Positions 21,785 to 36,169 are shown, numbered from the stretch's first letter. The stretch is DNA of 64,000 nt from Sipunculus nudus (GCA_026874595.1 CM049306.1:7685519-7749518); one strand, 5' to 3'. Made by a program: numbers and translations. Notes: generated from the letters alone by a model not told the origin.

Positions 21785-24539
21785 GTATCAGCTATAATCT
21801 GTTTTCACTTAAAACAATATAGGACCAAAATATAAATCGATGGATATTCTTCAGATGTGCTTGTGCATGCATATGGGTCAGGGGATTATCAAATTTGGAT
21901 CTTGACCTTAATCTTATGTTGGCCTACTTCTGGTTACTTGCATACAACAGATCAAATTGTTTCTACAGATCTTTTGTTTCAAAATATGTCTTATTTCTTA
22001 CGGCTGGTAGTATCTCAGAACGGTGCTGCCACCTACTATTTATTCTTTAACGTAAATGAGTTTCCAAAACTAAGTCTATGTATACTGGAGTTAATAACGT
22101 TAATTTACGAGACTATCTTTGACCTTTATTGGTCGTACTGGATTTCAGCACCAGCTATTATTTGTTTTATGGAACTTTATTTGAGCAAGAAAGTTATCCG
22201 AAAATATGCTCAACCTCAAAAGATAGAATTCTCCTGACCGAATTTCATATTCCAACAAATACTAAAAAAATATCTTATACCCATGGAGTAATACCTGTTT
22301 ATGTTCTCACATAACTGACGGAATATAAGATGACTTCAAAGTGTCGTGGCGGTACCGAGTCACAGACCTGTCCAGTGTGTTCATTTACACACTCCCCTGT
22401 CAGTGATGCCAGCATGTCTAAATGTCAGCAAACCCTCCTCAATGGGTTACCTAAAATACTGTAAAAGGCCAGTGTCATAACATGTAATTAGGTCCGTTAT
22501 GAAAGGTTCACAGCATCAGTTATGACAGAGCGAAGGAATATTATACGTAAGATAAATACTGGATACACATGATGCACGACTGGTTGTGCGATGACCTCAG
22601 ACTTTTGGTATAACCTTCGTGCGAGCTTCTACGACCATAAAATGATCAAATCACTCGCAACTGGGATTTTGTCTGGTGTTCAGCCGCAACCTCCGCGACG
22701 CATTACAGGCTGATCACGTAATTTTTCGGCGATTCCACAAATTTTCAGTCGTAGATTGTGGTAGTATATATCTTCGTAGTAAGCCCCAGTCACATCTGTC
22801 AAAAAGCAAATACCGACGCCAAGAACGGTACAGCAAACAACAGGGGCAGAAGTGCCCGTAAAAAAATATTCCCTATATTCTCATTGCATCAGCAAACCAC
22901 CAAACGAAAATAACTTTTCCACAATCTTTATAAACCATATATTAAGCACAAACGTATGACAACTGACTTGTGACAAGGCAGAAAATGTCAACTGAACAGC
23001 ATTCAACACAAATATATCAGGATTTCTTTAAGTTTCCTCACGAAAATATATTCTCCTGTCGTTCAAGTATGACCCAACCTTAGTCCTCGTATAGCTATTC
23101 ATCAATCGTTTTAATTCAAACGAAATTAACTTAGTCGACATAACACCCTAAACATTACTATATAGATCCTTTAAATAAATGTACTTGTCTCATTTTCATT
23201 GACGTGACCATTAATCTCTTATAGTGTGAATGTGAGTTTCGAGGAACTAGGTCACCATACGTCTGTTAATCTTACTTTATAGGTAATTATCTCTTAAACC
23301 TTCAGTTCGCCCATGCCGGTGAGTGCATCCTCTTCCACTTAAATTCCTGCTGTAAAGTATTTAACGAGTAATACAGTGGCTGTATTATTTAATTCCGTAT
23401 ATATAGTGCAGTGTCAGTGGTCACCAATAATGATATTGCATGATGAATTTTATGATGTCCAAAAAAAGGTTAATTGTTAATCAAATTCTAGACCAAATAA
23501 AATGTATTATATGTATTTTTATATAATAATCCAATGTAATAACATGAACACACAAAACACCATGTTCTTTCTATTTTAAAGATTTCATTCTATATAAGGA
23601 GAATACTTATTAATGCCTTGGATGCCCAATTACTTACAAGCCCTTTAACGCATTAGTGTCTCATGAGGATACGAATGCATATATGAGTAACTGCCGTGTG
23701 GTATTTTTCAATGGTATATTATGTCCTCTGGCATCATTCGTTCTCTTTACGAGTAGATCACACTGGCAAGATTCAGTCGGATCCCTGCTTAACGGAGAAT
23801 GATACCAAAGGTAAACACTACCAAATGGGTAAAATCTATATCATAGCCATGGTATTTTAGTATTAATAATAATCATCCCATTCGTAAAATACGAGATCTT
23901 TTCAACAACCCGACATTAAAACTTTGAATCGACCAGTTGACATGCAAATAATGTAAAACATAAACCTGGCACACTGATATATTTAACACGCCTATATGTC
24001 GTACCTCCATTACCAGATAAAAAGCTTTGAATCATTTTATTCTGTATCGTTTAAAGTTACATTTCAACTTGAAAAATCAGCACGTGGATCCGTACTTGAC
24101 ATGACTGCTTTCCCGGGTCTGTTGTCTTTGTTTATTACTTTGGCCTATATATTTCTTTTGAATGTTTCATCAATAAGTGTTTGGGTGTTAAATTTCAAAT
24201 TGTATTCACTCTCTGTTGGTTCTAGCGGAGGTCTTGGCATGATATTTATCTCGCCACATACGTTTTTGAAACAACAACACGCCAAAGTTATGCTGTAAAA
24301 TTATCATTTTAGAAACCTTTGAATATTTCACACACTGTTCGTCCCTTGGGTAACCGAGCAGGCGGTAGTTACCGGGCTGTTTATAAATATACATGCATAT
24401 ACTCTTGTGTAACCTTTAAGGTTCCCCAGGTATAAGGGAAAACAAGGTGGCGTTCACTGGGTGTTTACATAATTAAACAAAAAATTAAACTTTGTTTGGT
24501 TAAAGATAAAGCAATGCTATATGCTTGACGTTTGTTCAT
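21785..24539. other. Intergenic stretch, no supported gene
   Basis: Starts with the right-hand GTAT target duplication. AT-rich unique-looking DNA; the longest open frame (126 codons, 21857-22237) has no recognisable domain. Confidence 0.5.
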
Positions 24540-25000
24540 CAATAACTTTACGGTAGTGCCTGGTCGGGAGAGCCTGCTAGCCATGCCGTCCGCGTAGTCG
24601 CGTGACAGCCCTCCATTGTCAGAAGGCCGGCCCAGCCTGACGATCTCCTTTGTTTCAATTATTACTGCATGACTAGCAGGGTTTTAGCGTTCAAGTCGTT
24701 ATGCGTTTTCACACGTTGGCCCGTTTAAACGTCTGTGCTGCAAACGCTTTGTGGGAAAAACAATTACAGGAATTGGATAGCGGGTATTGTTGATAGCTGT
24801 CGTGAGACCCAGCGTTAGCACCTAGGTCGTTCACACCTCCGTTGATCTGCTAGCTGCGTTAATGCCACACCCCAGCCCTCCCTGGGGAAACATTGCTTCT
24901 GTCTCACAAACAGACAAGTCAACCCGTGTCGCTGACTTGTTTTATTAATAATCTGAGGGTCATGCTTTCCCTGCCCGCCTCACCGAGTGCAATGCTCACC
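24540..25000. promoter_or_regulatory. GC-richer island, candidate regulatory element
   Basis: Repeat-free and GC-richer than its flanks, without a coding frame. Contains CATTGT (24614-24619, Sox-type), CTTTGT and a homeodomain-type CAATTATTA. Candidate only; conservation not testable here. Confidence 0.3.
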
Positions 25001-25670
25001 TTAAATATTTCACCAACTGGTCTTGCTTACTAATGTGCTGTAAGCTTTCTTCATTATCTCTCAGGTGCTGAATGGCGACTGCCCCAAGTCCGAAACAAAT
25101 GAAAACCTGGCTCTTTCACTCATCTTACATATTGCTATGCGGTCCATCAACTCAGTTTAATACTTTGGTAGCAGTACTATTCTTGGTTTTTGTATTCTGT
25201 GGTTTTATGACTAAGTGGAACCAAAATATATAAAACAGAATAATCAAATAAAAAAAAGAGTTAATATCAATATTCACATAAATAAAACACCACAAATTCT
25301 CAGTGCAGGGAACAACTTAATTCTAAGCTCATGAAATTTCTGTTACTGTCCTATTCGTTGTACCTCCGAGAATATTTGAGGTATTGAAATTATAATAAAT
25401 TGGTAACATGAATAGTGATGATGTTCTTTTTCCATTAAATCATTAAGATATAAATATTGAGTTCATTCTTGGATCAGGGCCAGATGTAGTGTATAACGAC
25501 GGTACAGATAGCGCCCGTGGCTTTTCTACCCGCCCAAGGTAATTAAGTTCCCATCTTGAAGATCTGGCCGATGTAAACGTAAGGTCTCGAGTCAATAATA
25601 TCATTAAGGTCCTCAGTAAAAACTGACATTTAGGACAAAGAAACCACTAAATGTACATTTTATTATAGGT

Positions 25671-25930
25671 TTATGTTCTTGTTGCTCTGGTAGAAGTAGC
25701 CGTACTAGTAGCGTATATGGCATTGAGAGAGTTGAGGTCGGACTGACAGCCCTCGTCCAGTGGCTGCCGCATGATACATGCAGACTGTATGACTGCTAGG
25801 ATGCCCAGCACTGCAGCAGTAACCAATAACTGTGTCTTCTTGGGTACTTGGGTTCGGCAGTCTTGCGGGCTGATGGCTCCAGCCGTCAATGCTGGAAGAG
25901 ATGCATGATTTGCCGTCGCCTCTTTCTTTC
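25671..25930 (-). CDS. Possible 3'-terminal exon of an unrecognised membrane protein
   Basis: Minus strand: an acceptor-like CTATTTCAG (plus 25931-25939) precedes an open segment of about 85 codons ending in TAA at 25671-25673. An AATAAA lies on the minus strand at 25659-25664. The segment includes a basic pair then a hydrophobic stretch, KKTQLLVTAAVLGILAVIQS, which would suit a single transmembrane helix, followed by a Ser/Thr-rich tail ending TSTRATRT. The open frame continues upstream to 26243 (190 codons in all), but that part is AT-rich and intron-like. The poly(A) signal is unusually close to the stop. I do not recognise a family; a chance ORF remains quite possible. Confidence 0.28.
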
Positions 25931-26243
25931 TGAAATAGCACCGATAAATGTGAACCATGCAATTTATAAGAGACCTGTCCCTGGCTAGTGTACTCCTTGC
26001 TGTAAAATTCCTTACACACAGCATGACTGTACAAACGCGGAAGTACAGAACACTGATGATGTCACCTGCCATGTACAAGACCCTGATGGCATTATAAGGA
26101 CCACTGACAATCCTAATTACCCGTACATCCTTGCTGACTTTTTGTATCAAAGCCTGTTTAGGGCTTAACTGGGCTTCAGTAAATTTTAATTGGTAAGATT
26201 TAGATGTATCGTTGTAAAGTTCAAAAGTAATGAACAGTTTCAT

Positions 26244-26552
26244 AATGTTCTACATAATATTTTATAGACAGAATAGATTTGATTGATTTTAATTATATGT
26301 AATTTAACATTTAACTTACATGAGACTGACCACCAACATAATGATCGGTGCACTCGCGTGTGATTTATGTAGGGGTTGCGTGTTAATGTTACCCATATCA
26401 AATCCTCAAAATAAACTATAACTACATAAATGTCATTATCAGACGTTCTTTACTGGCCAATATACACGTACTGGTAGATGTTTATATGTCGACACGCTCA
26501 TGCACGTGACAGAAATTCAGGGCACACTCATCGTCACACAACCATGCAGTTG

Positions 26553-26593
<41 letters not shown>

Positions 26594-28009
26594 GCACATT
26601 TATTTGTGACCGACAGGGTCATTACAAGAACATTGTTGGCGATTACATATTACTCTATATAAAAGTAGTGCTATGGTGTGCCATTCAAAATCATTCAACA
26701 GAAAAGAAGAAAAGAAGAATAATATAAATCGTAAATAGATATACAAAATATTCAGAGAAACTGGATAAATCAAATAGTTACTATAAATGGATTAATAAAA
26801 AATAGCGGTAATAAAAAGGAAGATCAAAATAAATATAAAGCATGTCTAAAGTATACAACAAGGAGTGTATATACAAACAGCCTAGCTAAACAAGAAAACG
26901 TAAATGTCGTCGGCTATTCAACGATTCAAATCATACCCACCTGTCTGATAGATTTACAAGGTCTACGTATTGAGATTTAAGTCGTTCGCCCCTGACGTTT
27001 TGTTATTTATGCGTAGTTTACTTGAGAGTAAAGCCACTCTCACTTATATCGGCCCATTAGTACGTTATTTTCTTCTGTTGAAAATGCCCATTAATTTGCT
27101 TTAAATAATGTTATGACCTTTTTTTAAATCGGAGTCTTTATGTTTTGCCTTTTGACAAAGACTGCACTTTAACACTCAGATAACATGAAACGAATTTTGC
27201 ATGCATGAGGCGAGAAGCGTGCTTTTAATTAGATCCAAATCCATGCAAACACCCACACACACCCTCACACACACATACATATATATTCTTTCCATTAAAT
27301 CCATGCAATTATCTGACTCGATATATTTTCATTTTTATTGTCTTCATATCTTGAACTTGTGATAAATGTATTATTTTAGCATGAATATTCTCTCCTAATA
27401 TTTGAGGTTACTAAATAAATAAATATCACAGGGATTTTTTTTGTTGCATGCCCCCCCCCCCCCCCCCCCCCCAATGAAAGAATCGACATGCAAGCTTATA
27501 TATCAACCCCCGCCCCATTTATCCACGCATGAACGCCCACGCATTTCCGAATTCCACAATTATTATGGGATACTGTGATTAACATGAGGCAGTTTTTATA
27601 CGTATGCCCGCGGAAAGGGACAGATATTTCAGCCTTATTGTTTATAAACTGACAGTATGGGAAACTTCCTCAAATTTGCGAGAATCTAAAGAAGAAAAAG
27701 TAAATGGACTTTTCTTTTTTACATTTCTTTATATGCTTAATATGAAAGTTTTAATATATAACAACTCCAGTGATCGCATAAGTATATATATATACGAACA
27801 GGACAAGACGTCGGAAGCTTGCAATGAATTAAGTTTTATGTGGAAGTTAATTCAGTCATATACCAATATGTCAATTAGTCATAGCGGCGCCAAAGTAAAA
27901 TTATACAGAACAAGTCTCGCGTATTTATTTGAGGACCTGGCTAATGTTACAGTTACTTACTGCAGAAAAGGATTCGGAAAGTAATCCATTTACAATTAGC
28001 TACAAGCCT
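26244..28009. other. Intergenic AT-rich stretch with microsatellites
   Basis: (TA)n at 26556-26591, CA-rich patch near 27250-27285, and 22 C at 27451-27472. A 126-codon frame at 27604-27984 has no recognisable domain and I do not call it. Confidence 0.5.
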
Positions 28010-28600
28010 CCTTTGTGAGAGGTGTTCAAATTAATGAAGTGAGCGCAACCCAGAGCTATATACCACTTCTGCCGAATGTCCGCCAAGGGACGCCGACTTT
28101 TGGCTGGGACTGTGAATAATGTATGGTCCCTATACGGTGGCTCCCTGTCGTGTGTCTGTCAAATATTAGTATGCTATTTTCATTCTCTATTAATTCTAAG
28201 ATCCACTGGGGACTGGCCAGTAATGGTCTGATTATAGCGCGGGCAGTTATCCGGTCCCCGCATATGCACATCGGGACTGTGGTGCTTATGTAATTGTCAA
28301 TTTATGTGTTGGTGTCTGATCTATGGGTTGGGAAGTCGCGCGTGGGTCCAATCAGAGTTATTATTACTGTGGCACAACATTAGCTCGGGCGTGCACAAAG
28401 GCTGCTTTACGACCCAACTAGAACAAAGCAACACATGCAACAAACTAATATTTGGCTGTTTGATTCAGTGTTATGATCAGTCGGGTCATTATTCTCAAAC
28501 ACCATGTCATGGATGTTATATAGAGTGGACCCAAACTTCATACAGCTACATAGGGAAAAAGTAAACTAACCGCTCCCGCGCTCCCCGCCATGATGGATGC
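28010..28600. promoter_or_regulatory. GC-richer island, candidate regulatory element
   Basis: Unique-looking block between AT-rich repeats with CCAAT (28348-28352), several TAAT words and no credible coding frame. Function inferred only from composition and position upstream of Tlx. Confidence 0.3.
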
Positions 28601-28754
28601 TTAATAATGTTCACAAGTCGATCAGGCAATAGATGAAATTATTACAGTTGAGCCGTTTTTATGTTTGATTGATGTCGCTTTCTAAACAGAATAGTTATTA
28701 TTCATCTGACCGCCTCATTAGGAATTTCCTTTTTCACGAAAAGTTGCACACTGC

Positions 28755-28827
<73 letters not shown>

Positions 28828-29184
28828 CCTGTGCAGTAAAACAACCCATGGGATTAGTAAAAGTGGTCATAATTAACAGGTGGTCTTTAATAGACATTTG
28901 TCTTTTACACATGTTCCATACACTGCGTATATATATATATATATATGCGGAGATACAAAAAGCGAAGCATAAAATTGCGGAAAGAGAACATGTCTCGTGC
29001 ATATAATTAAAACGCAAGTTTTCTTTAATAAGGATGCTCTGATATTATTAGGGGTCATGTAAATTGTAAAGACACGTTAATATTGTTAATCAAATGTAGT
29101 GCTCTTACCGCGATCCCATCAAAGGAATCACTACGCGTGTTAAAGGTAACACATATAGCATAGGCTTTGGAGCGTTCTTAAGGC

Positions 29185-29215
<31 letters not shown>

Positions 29216-31303
29216 CATATATATATTACGTGTATATATATATACATTTATATATATATATTATAGTTTTTTGGGCGCTTTTAAAAGGTTTTGGCATGTT
29301 CTGTAAATGTAGCAGGTAAGAGGACGTGTAAGCATAGGAAAGGGAGCCAGGGTGGAAGGGGTATCACCCTCACAAAGTTTGGAAACTTTTGAAAAAAATA
29401 AAATATAAAATATATATTTTCAATGCAGTATTTTGACCAATTTCCTACTTTTAATCACATGCTGCACCACACCAAAAATATTATCAATTATTTAATATTG
29501 AACTGTATGCCAAATTGATAATATTCATACCCTAATGTAGGCTGCTTCAAATCTTAATGAAAATTCTGATCCGTCATTGGGTTTTTAATTTTACTCAGTG
29601 TACCATGCATATATAGACGGGCATGGTATGAAGCACGAAAAAAATATAGGCCTACTGAGAGGCAAAGGATATACCATTTTCAAACTTACTCTAAGTTGTA
29701 ATTGTCAAATAAATATTACCATGAACAATTAATTTACAGAAAACTGACATGATATCAGTGATATATAATTACACATTGAGCAATACAAAAAATTGTTATA
29801 TTCCAAAGCAGACCTCTCTTTAAGGTTATCGGTTTAAATATTATACGCATACAAGAAGGCCTTTATTTCTAACCGGTCTAACTTAAATGAATTCCAGTAT
29901 ATTTAATTCCCTTTCCTGTAAAAAGTACAAAGTAATGACTTATATTACTAAACACACTCAGTTAAGAAAGGAAGTCACAGTTAATTAATTTGTTTTCAGT
30001 GAGGCATGTTATCAGCATGAGAAGAAAGACAATGGATTTTCCATTCAAATTGATAGAATTTACGTCATTTCACAAAGAAAGGTCACACTGACCTTCACCC
30101 TTGGGCTAAAAAAGTATGTGTGTAAGGGTGGGGGTGGGGTGGGGTTGCCCCCCCCCGGCTCCAAAGCCTATATATATATGCATAGTTAATTGAAATGGAA
30201 TAACATTTGTTGTTCGTATGAACAATTAAAAAAATATGACGCACATTTTTGTCAAATTTCACGTGCTTTGTCTCGACGTGAAAAAAATATATATTTATTT
30301 TGATTTGGCACTACAAATGCTGTAAACGATATATCTAATGACTTATTTGAGAGGTGTACTCCTAAAGATTTAATTGTATAAAAAGCCCTGGTCTCATGTA
30401 AAACAGTTGGTCATGCATTTAGACAGGTTCTTTGCACTCTATATATATACATAGTATAAAATTCCTTAGATGTGACTTAATATCCTTAACAATAAAATAG
30501 CACTGTTTGTGATGGCTTTTACACTTATCCCAGGGGATACATATCATAATGGGTTGTAAAGTTTAAGAGCATGTCGACCAATCAAATGTTATCAGATGTT
30601 GCCTGTATAATTCAACGGAAATAAATCTGTTTTGGCTAACTAGAGATTTTGATGTTGATACTCTTACGCCATGCATCTTCTAATTGACAGCCTAATGTCA
30701 ATATTTGACATTGTACTGCAGGGAAAGTGGGTTCTTATGCTCAGGAGAGTTTTACAAAAAAACAAGTTTATGGTAATGGGATTGAGTCTATAAAAGTGTA
30801 ATCTTATTTTCTGTGGATTGTGCAGATGATATTCTTCAAATTATCATTTATCCCGCGCTACCTGGCGAGCCTGTCATGGCGACGAATCTCTTTCTATATA
30901 GCCAATGCATGCTGATGTACACTAGACATTTTTTTTCATATATACATTGTACTGATATATAAACAGCCTCGTTGCAAAATGTATTCAATGCAATGCTAGA
31001 AAAAAGGCTGTAAAGAAAAAGGTAATGAGCTGTATAATGAGATTCTTTCATAATCTGTATTAATAAAAAATGTTTAAAGTTGAGGGTGTACGACAACATT
31101 CCATGGTAACGAAACCGAGCTATAACAAAAATACATGTAATGTGCAGTATTTATGTATATAGATACCATATGGAGAATGCGATGTGTTCCTCATCGTCAC
31201 AATGGTCTTTATGTTAAATATTAAAAAATATAGTATTTATTGATATTCATACTGCAGGTATAATTATAATTATAGCATGTACATGTATAGGTAAAGAAGA
31301 ATT
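28601..31303. other. Intergenic AT-rich stretch with microsatellites
   Basis: Long (TA)n at 28758-28827, shorter (TA)n at 28927-28946, 26 G at 29185-29210 followed by TATATA, and a G/C-run patch near 30126-30158. No gene seen. Confidence 0.55.
28758..28827. repeat. (TA)n microsatellite
   Basis: About 70 bp of TA; its translation explains a Tyr-Ile ORF on the minus strand. Confidence 0.95.
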
Positions 31304-31333
31304 ATCTCTCTCTCTCTCAGCTCGCTCTCTCTG

Positions 31334-31378
<45 letters not shown>

Positions 31379-31407
31379 TCGCTCTCTCTCTCTCTCTCTC
31401 TCACTCT
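31304..31407. repeat. (CT)n microsatellite
   Basis: About 100 bp of CT dinucleotides with interruptions cagctcgctct, which occurs twice, suggesting internal duplication of the tract. Confidence 0.9.
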
Positions 31408-31523
31408 ATATATAAGTGGTAGGAATCGGTTGTAAAATCATATTCGATGACTGAAACATAGAAACGACCGATGATTGATTATAAATCCGTTATTTTGTGT
31501 GCCATCTATATTACTGTGAAAAA

Positions 31524-32644
31524 TTATGAGTAGAATTATACCTGAAATATGATGAGTAGAATTATACCTGAAATATGATGAATAGAATTATACCTGAAAT
31601 ATGATGAGTAGAAATATACCTGAAATATCATGAGTAGAATTATACCTGAAATATCATGAGTAGAATTATACCTGAGATATTATGAGTAGAATTATACCTA
31701 CAATATGATGAGTAGAATTATACCTGAGATATGATGAGTAGAATTATACCTTAAATATGATGAGTAGAATTATACTTAAAATATGATGAGTAGAATTATA
31801 CCTGAAATATGATGAGTAGAATTACACCTGAGATATGATGAGTAGAATTATACCTGAGATATGATGAGTAGAATTACACCTGAGATATGATGAGTAGAAT
31901 TATACCTGAGATATGATGAGTAGAATTATACCTGAGATATGATGAGTAGAATTATACCTACAATATGATGAGTAGAATTAGACCGGAGATATGATGAGTA
32001 GAATTATACCTGAGATATGATGAGTAGAATTATACCTGAGATATGATGAGTAGAATTATACCTGAGATATGATGAGTAGAATTATACCTAAAATATGATG
32101 AGTAGAATTATACCTGAGATATGATGAGTAGAATTATACCTACAATATGATGAGTAGAATTATACCTGAGATATGATGAATAGAATTATACCTGAGATAT
32201 GATGAGTAGAATTATACTTGAGATATGATGAATAGAATTATACCTGAGATATGATGAGTAGAATTATACCTAAAATATGATGAGTAGAATTATACCTGAG
32301 ATATGATGAGTAGAATTATACCTACAATATGATGAGTAGAATTATACCTGAGATATGATGAGTAGAATTATACCTTAAATATGATGAGTAGAATTATACT
32401 TAAAATATGATGAGTAGAATTATACCTGAAATATGATGAGTAGAATTACACCTGAGATATGATGAGTAGAATTATACCTGAGATATGATGAGTAGAATTA
32501 TACCTGAGATATGATGAGTAGAATTATACCTACAATATGATGAGTAGAATTAGACCGGAGATATGATGAGTAGAATTATACCTGAAATATGATGAGTAGA
32601 AATTTACATGAAATATGATGAGTAGAATTATATACCTACAATAT
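31524..32644. repeat. 26-bp minisatellite, about 43 copies
   Basis: Unit atgatgagtagaattatacctgagat with point variants. Two rare variants each occur twice, exactly in register: ttaaat at 31751 and 32375 (624 = 24 units) and gaccgg at 31981 and 32553 (572 = 22 units). This shows an internal segmental duplication with loss of two units. Stops in the unit exclude coding. There are no spacers, so it is not a CRISPR array. Confidence 0.95.
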
Positions 32645-32993
32645 TGACTGAGTTGATTCAGTCTGACTCGTACATCACGCTGGAAGGTCGAGGTATAATA
32701 ACCGTGCTTGTTGTTGACAATTAATCGTAGCACAAGGGTAAATTTTGATGCTGCAGGCTCGCTGTTTTATAGCCCGTTTTTCTTTGGCAGAATAAGAATA
32801 TTTTATCGGGATAATATGACTATTTTTTATGTGCTTACATGATCGTTTTTTATCGATATTCAAAAATGCAATCGATTTAATCGAATAATAGAGAAAACGA
32901 CCAATCATCGATTTAATCGATTGTGTGTGAGTGGATATAACATGTACTTGTGTGTTTACTTATATTGACAATGTCCGGAAGTATGTGAATATT

Positions 32994-33054
32994 CATATAT
33001 ATATATATATATATAAGTATATATATAGATATATATGTAAGTATGTATGTATAT

Positions 33055-33141
<87 letters not shown>

Positions 33142-33159
33142 CAGAGAGAGAGAGAGAGA
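32994..33159. repeat. Compound (TA)n-(GA)n microsatellite
   Basis: TA-rich tract about 98 bp long passing directly into about 68 bp of GA dinucleotides. Confidence 0.9.
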
Positions 33160-35792
33160 AAGTGTATTCAAATACTAAGTATAAGCAGTTTGTATATTTT
33201 TGGAAGAATATTTTTGTTTGGGGTTTATGTCCATATGAATCATGTATAGCTGAATCTAAATAAAGGAAGAATATTTTTGTTTGTACATCGATTTCGAGTA
33301 ATAAATAACGACAAATAGACTTTGTACTTGAAGATATATTCTGATAAGTTCATTAAGTCCATATGGAGGATTATCTTTCGTTCATTATGTTTTACATCAT
33401 CATCAATAATTTGTACAAAAGAAAATTTATATTCACTGAAGTAGCTGATGAGCAATAATTTAACATTTGTCTCATGTCAAATTAACCCGTTAAATTCTGT
33501 CAACTTCGTAATATCATCGCTTTCGTGTGCCTTTTAATTTCCTTTTGTTCGGGTTAAATAGTTGCCCTGAGGCAAGGGAACCAATTACGTTGCGAAACTA
33601 TCGCTCAGTTTATCTCATTTCCTCTCAGGAAAATGGCTGTAAATTTCCATAGACTGTTAATATCACTGTTGGGGGCCCGTTTTCGACCATTTCATGAGAT
33701 TAAATCTCCAGGAATTTCAAATATCGTAAAATTTCCATAAACCAGTGAGAGCGTCTGTCATGTTCGTCTCAAGTTTCCCGTCCTCCGAGCGTCACACGCA
33801 GTGAACTGACAGCTTCACAAATTGGTGCACACAATTAATGCAAGTAATTAGCCCCGGGCGCAAAGCATGTCGGGTTTGGTCACGTGGCACGCATCGAAGG
33901 CACATGGTACCGCCCCAAGGGTGTAAACTTTGTTATAATCGTCTCATCGTGCCTGAATGCATAGCATATGGACATAAACTGTTTATTTGAGTATATATAT
34001 ATATATGTTATGTAACCTTTTTTTCTGAATTCTGTCACTGACTGAATGTAGTGTTCCTTAATAATAAGGAGGATGGAGAACATCTTAATAATACTCAGAC
34101 CTTCCCAGAGACCGACGGTGATATGCAAATATAAAATGTGTACTCGAAAAAAGTCAACATTGCGCATGCTCAGTCTAGAGCGCCATCTACATTTCGTAGT
34201 CGATCTAAAAGATATTTCCAGAATTTCAACCGTTCATATCATATTAAAAAAGTATACATATTTCATTGCTGTCTGAACAAAAAATACATAGAGAACAAAT
34301 CGCTGTTCATAATAACCTATATATATTTATATGTTTATATATTTGCATATGAGATAATAACTGAATGATATGCTGATACCTCTTAAAGACATGGACGTTT
34401 GTCAAATGCTTGCATATATTTCAAATATACCACTTTATCAAGAGGTTTCTAGCAAATTTCTTCAGCAGATTTTATATGTTATCTTAGTGTTATAACAATG
34501 TAAGGTAAAGTAAATGATGGACAAAAATATGAAAAACCTTTTGAAAATGAAGAAATTACTGATTTTCTGTGACTGAAGACCGCTTAAGCTATATTAAAGC
34601 GTTTTGGTCAATCGTACACCAATTGTCCAAGCCTCGTTTAATGTTATCAGTTTTATGAATATGACAAATAACCTAGAGCTATATAAGCTGACTTTTTTCA
34701 TATAGAAGAAATTACTATAAATAACTGGTCGTACCGATTAAGGATGAAACCCCTTTCAAATCACCTTCTTCACTTCAAACGAATTAGCTAAATAGCTTGA
34801 GCAATTATTCATGAAGCTCCTTCAAGTGTTTGCTTTAAGCAAGAAACAAAGTTAACTTTCCTGGTTAAATACTCCCAAGATCAGGCGTACCCCTCTACGA
34901 TAAACTATGTACGCCTATATTACCTAGGGGAAGCTGAATGTCGGCGTGTCAAGCACTCCTAAAATACACTCAATTATTTTTGCCATCTTTCTTGAATTTC
35001 TGCATTTCCGGGCCTGTGACGCTCAGGTTGGGAGTGAGTCGATCAGGTCTTGTACTTCAATTATTCTGCTGTCTATAGTATTTCTGATGAGACCTGGTCG
35101 CGGACATTATGAAAGCACCTGTCAGTCGGCGCTGGCGCTTCAACATGTTTGAATCTCCATGTATATACGTTGCATGGAGTTAACTGCATGCTCGTACTTT
35201 TGCAAATTCATATGTGTAACAATCGTCAACTCCTACATCGCTTTATATATACATATAAAGCAACTTTAAATATTTTTATATATTTTACTCAGTTAAATAA
35301 CATTTCTTTCTAAGGTCTGCACGTATAATTAAAGTATATGATTGCATATATATGTAATTTAATGGCACAGGATTATATCCTTTTAAAATTTTATATTTAA
35401 TCTTAACATTCTTTTTCTGCTGCCTTATTGAACTTTTTTTCTTAAAGTAATTATATTTTTCTTTCAGATTATATTTTACTCTAATTTTTGTATGTCATGA
35501 CGGAATTATGTATAGTGTAAATAATAACGGTGACCAGTGTTAACCTTCTATTTATTCTTTACGCTCTATGACGTGTCCATGGCGTGTCCATGGCGTATGC
35601 AGACATTACGTAAGCGGTCATTCGTCAGGAGTATTATATGTGTTTCAACTGCCAGTGTATTCGACATTGAATGCATGACTAAATGCTTTGTACTTCGCGG
35701 TATAGCAATTAATAAATGAAGAAATGAATGAAATGAAACTGTTTAACTTCGGGATATATATGTATATGTATAAACCAAGCAATCGAAAATAA

Positions 35793-35793
<1 letters not shown>

Positions 35794-35852
<59 letters not shown>

Positions 35853-35989
35853 CTCTATAGGTGAATAAAAACTTTGAAGGCAAGTGCATAAATCTTTGTA
35901 GTATAAACAAATGTCTTTATCTTTTAAACAATTCATATAATCATTTTAAAATGTTTATTGACTGAACTCTTATTGCAGTAAAAATTATA

Positions 35990-36044
<55 letters not shown>
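35794..36044. repeat. Two (TA)n microsatellites
   Basis: TA tracts at 35794-35851 and 35993-36044, the latter followed by TG repeats to about 36070. Confidence 0.93.
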
Positions 36045-36050
<6 letters not shown>

Positions 36051-36169
36051 TGTGTGTGTGTCTGTGTGTGTTGTGTATATATAATGTAAATGTACAGCCT
36101 ATATACGTTCTACGAGAGGTGTGTTTTCTTTTTAACACGTCTGTACTGAATTTATTGATAACGAATTAA

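Larger units (their letters stand above)
32645..36169. other. Intergenic AT-rich stretch
   Basis: (TA)n/(GA)n at 32994-33159, and (TA)n at 35794-35851 and 35993-36044. A more balanced patch at about 33590-33930 is otherwise featureless. No supported gene; ORFs rich in Tyr-Ile or Arg-Glu are microsatellite translations. Confidence 0.55.

Noticed and set aside
27604-27984. 126-codon ORF
   Set aside because: AT-rich, includes a TATATA-derived Ile-Tyr run; no domain.
28718-29017. Tyr-Ile repeat ORFs
   Set aside because: Direct translations of (TA)n microsatellites; similar cases at 32956-33249, 35709-36138, 42932-43120 and 46784-46978.
31524-32644. CRISPR array
   Set aside because: Units are head-to-tail without unique spacers, in an intron-bearing animal genome; the same holds for the 50-bp array.
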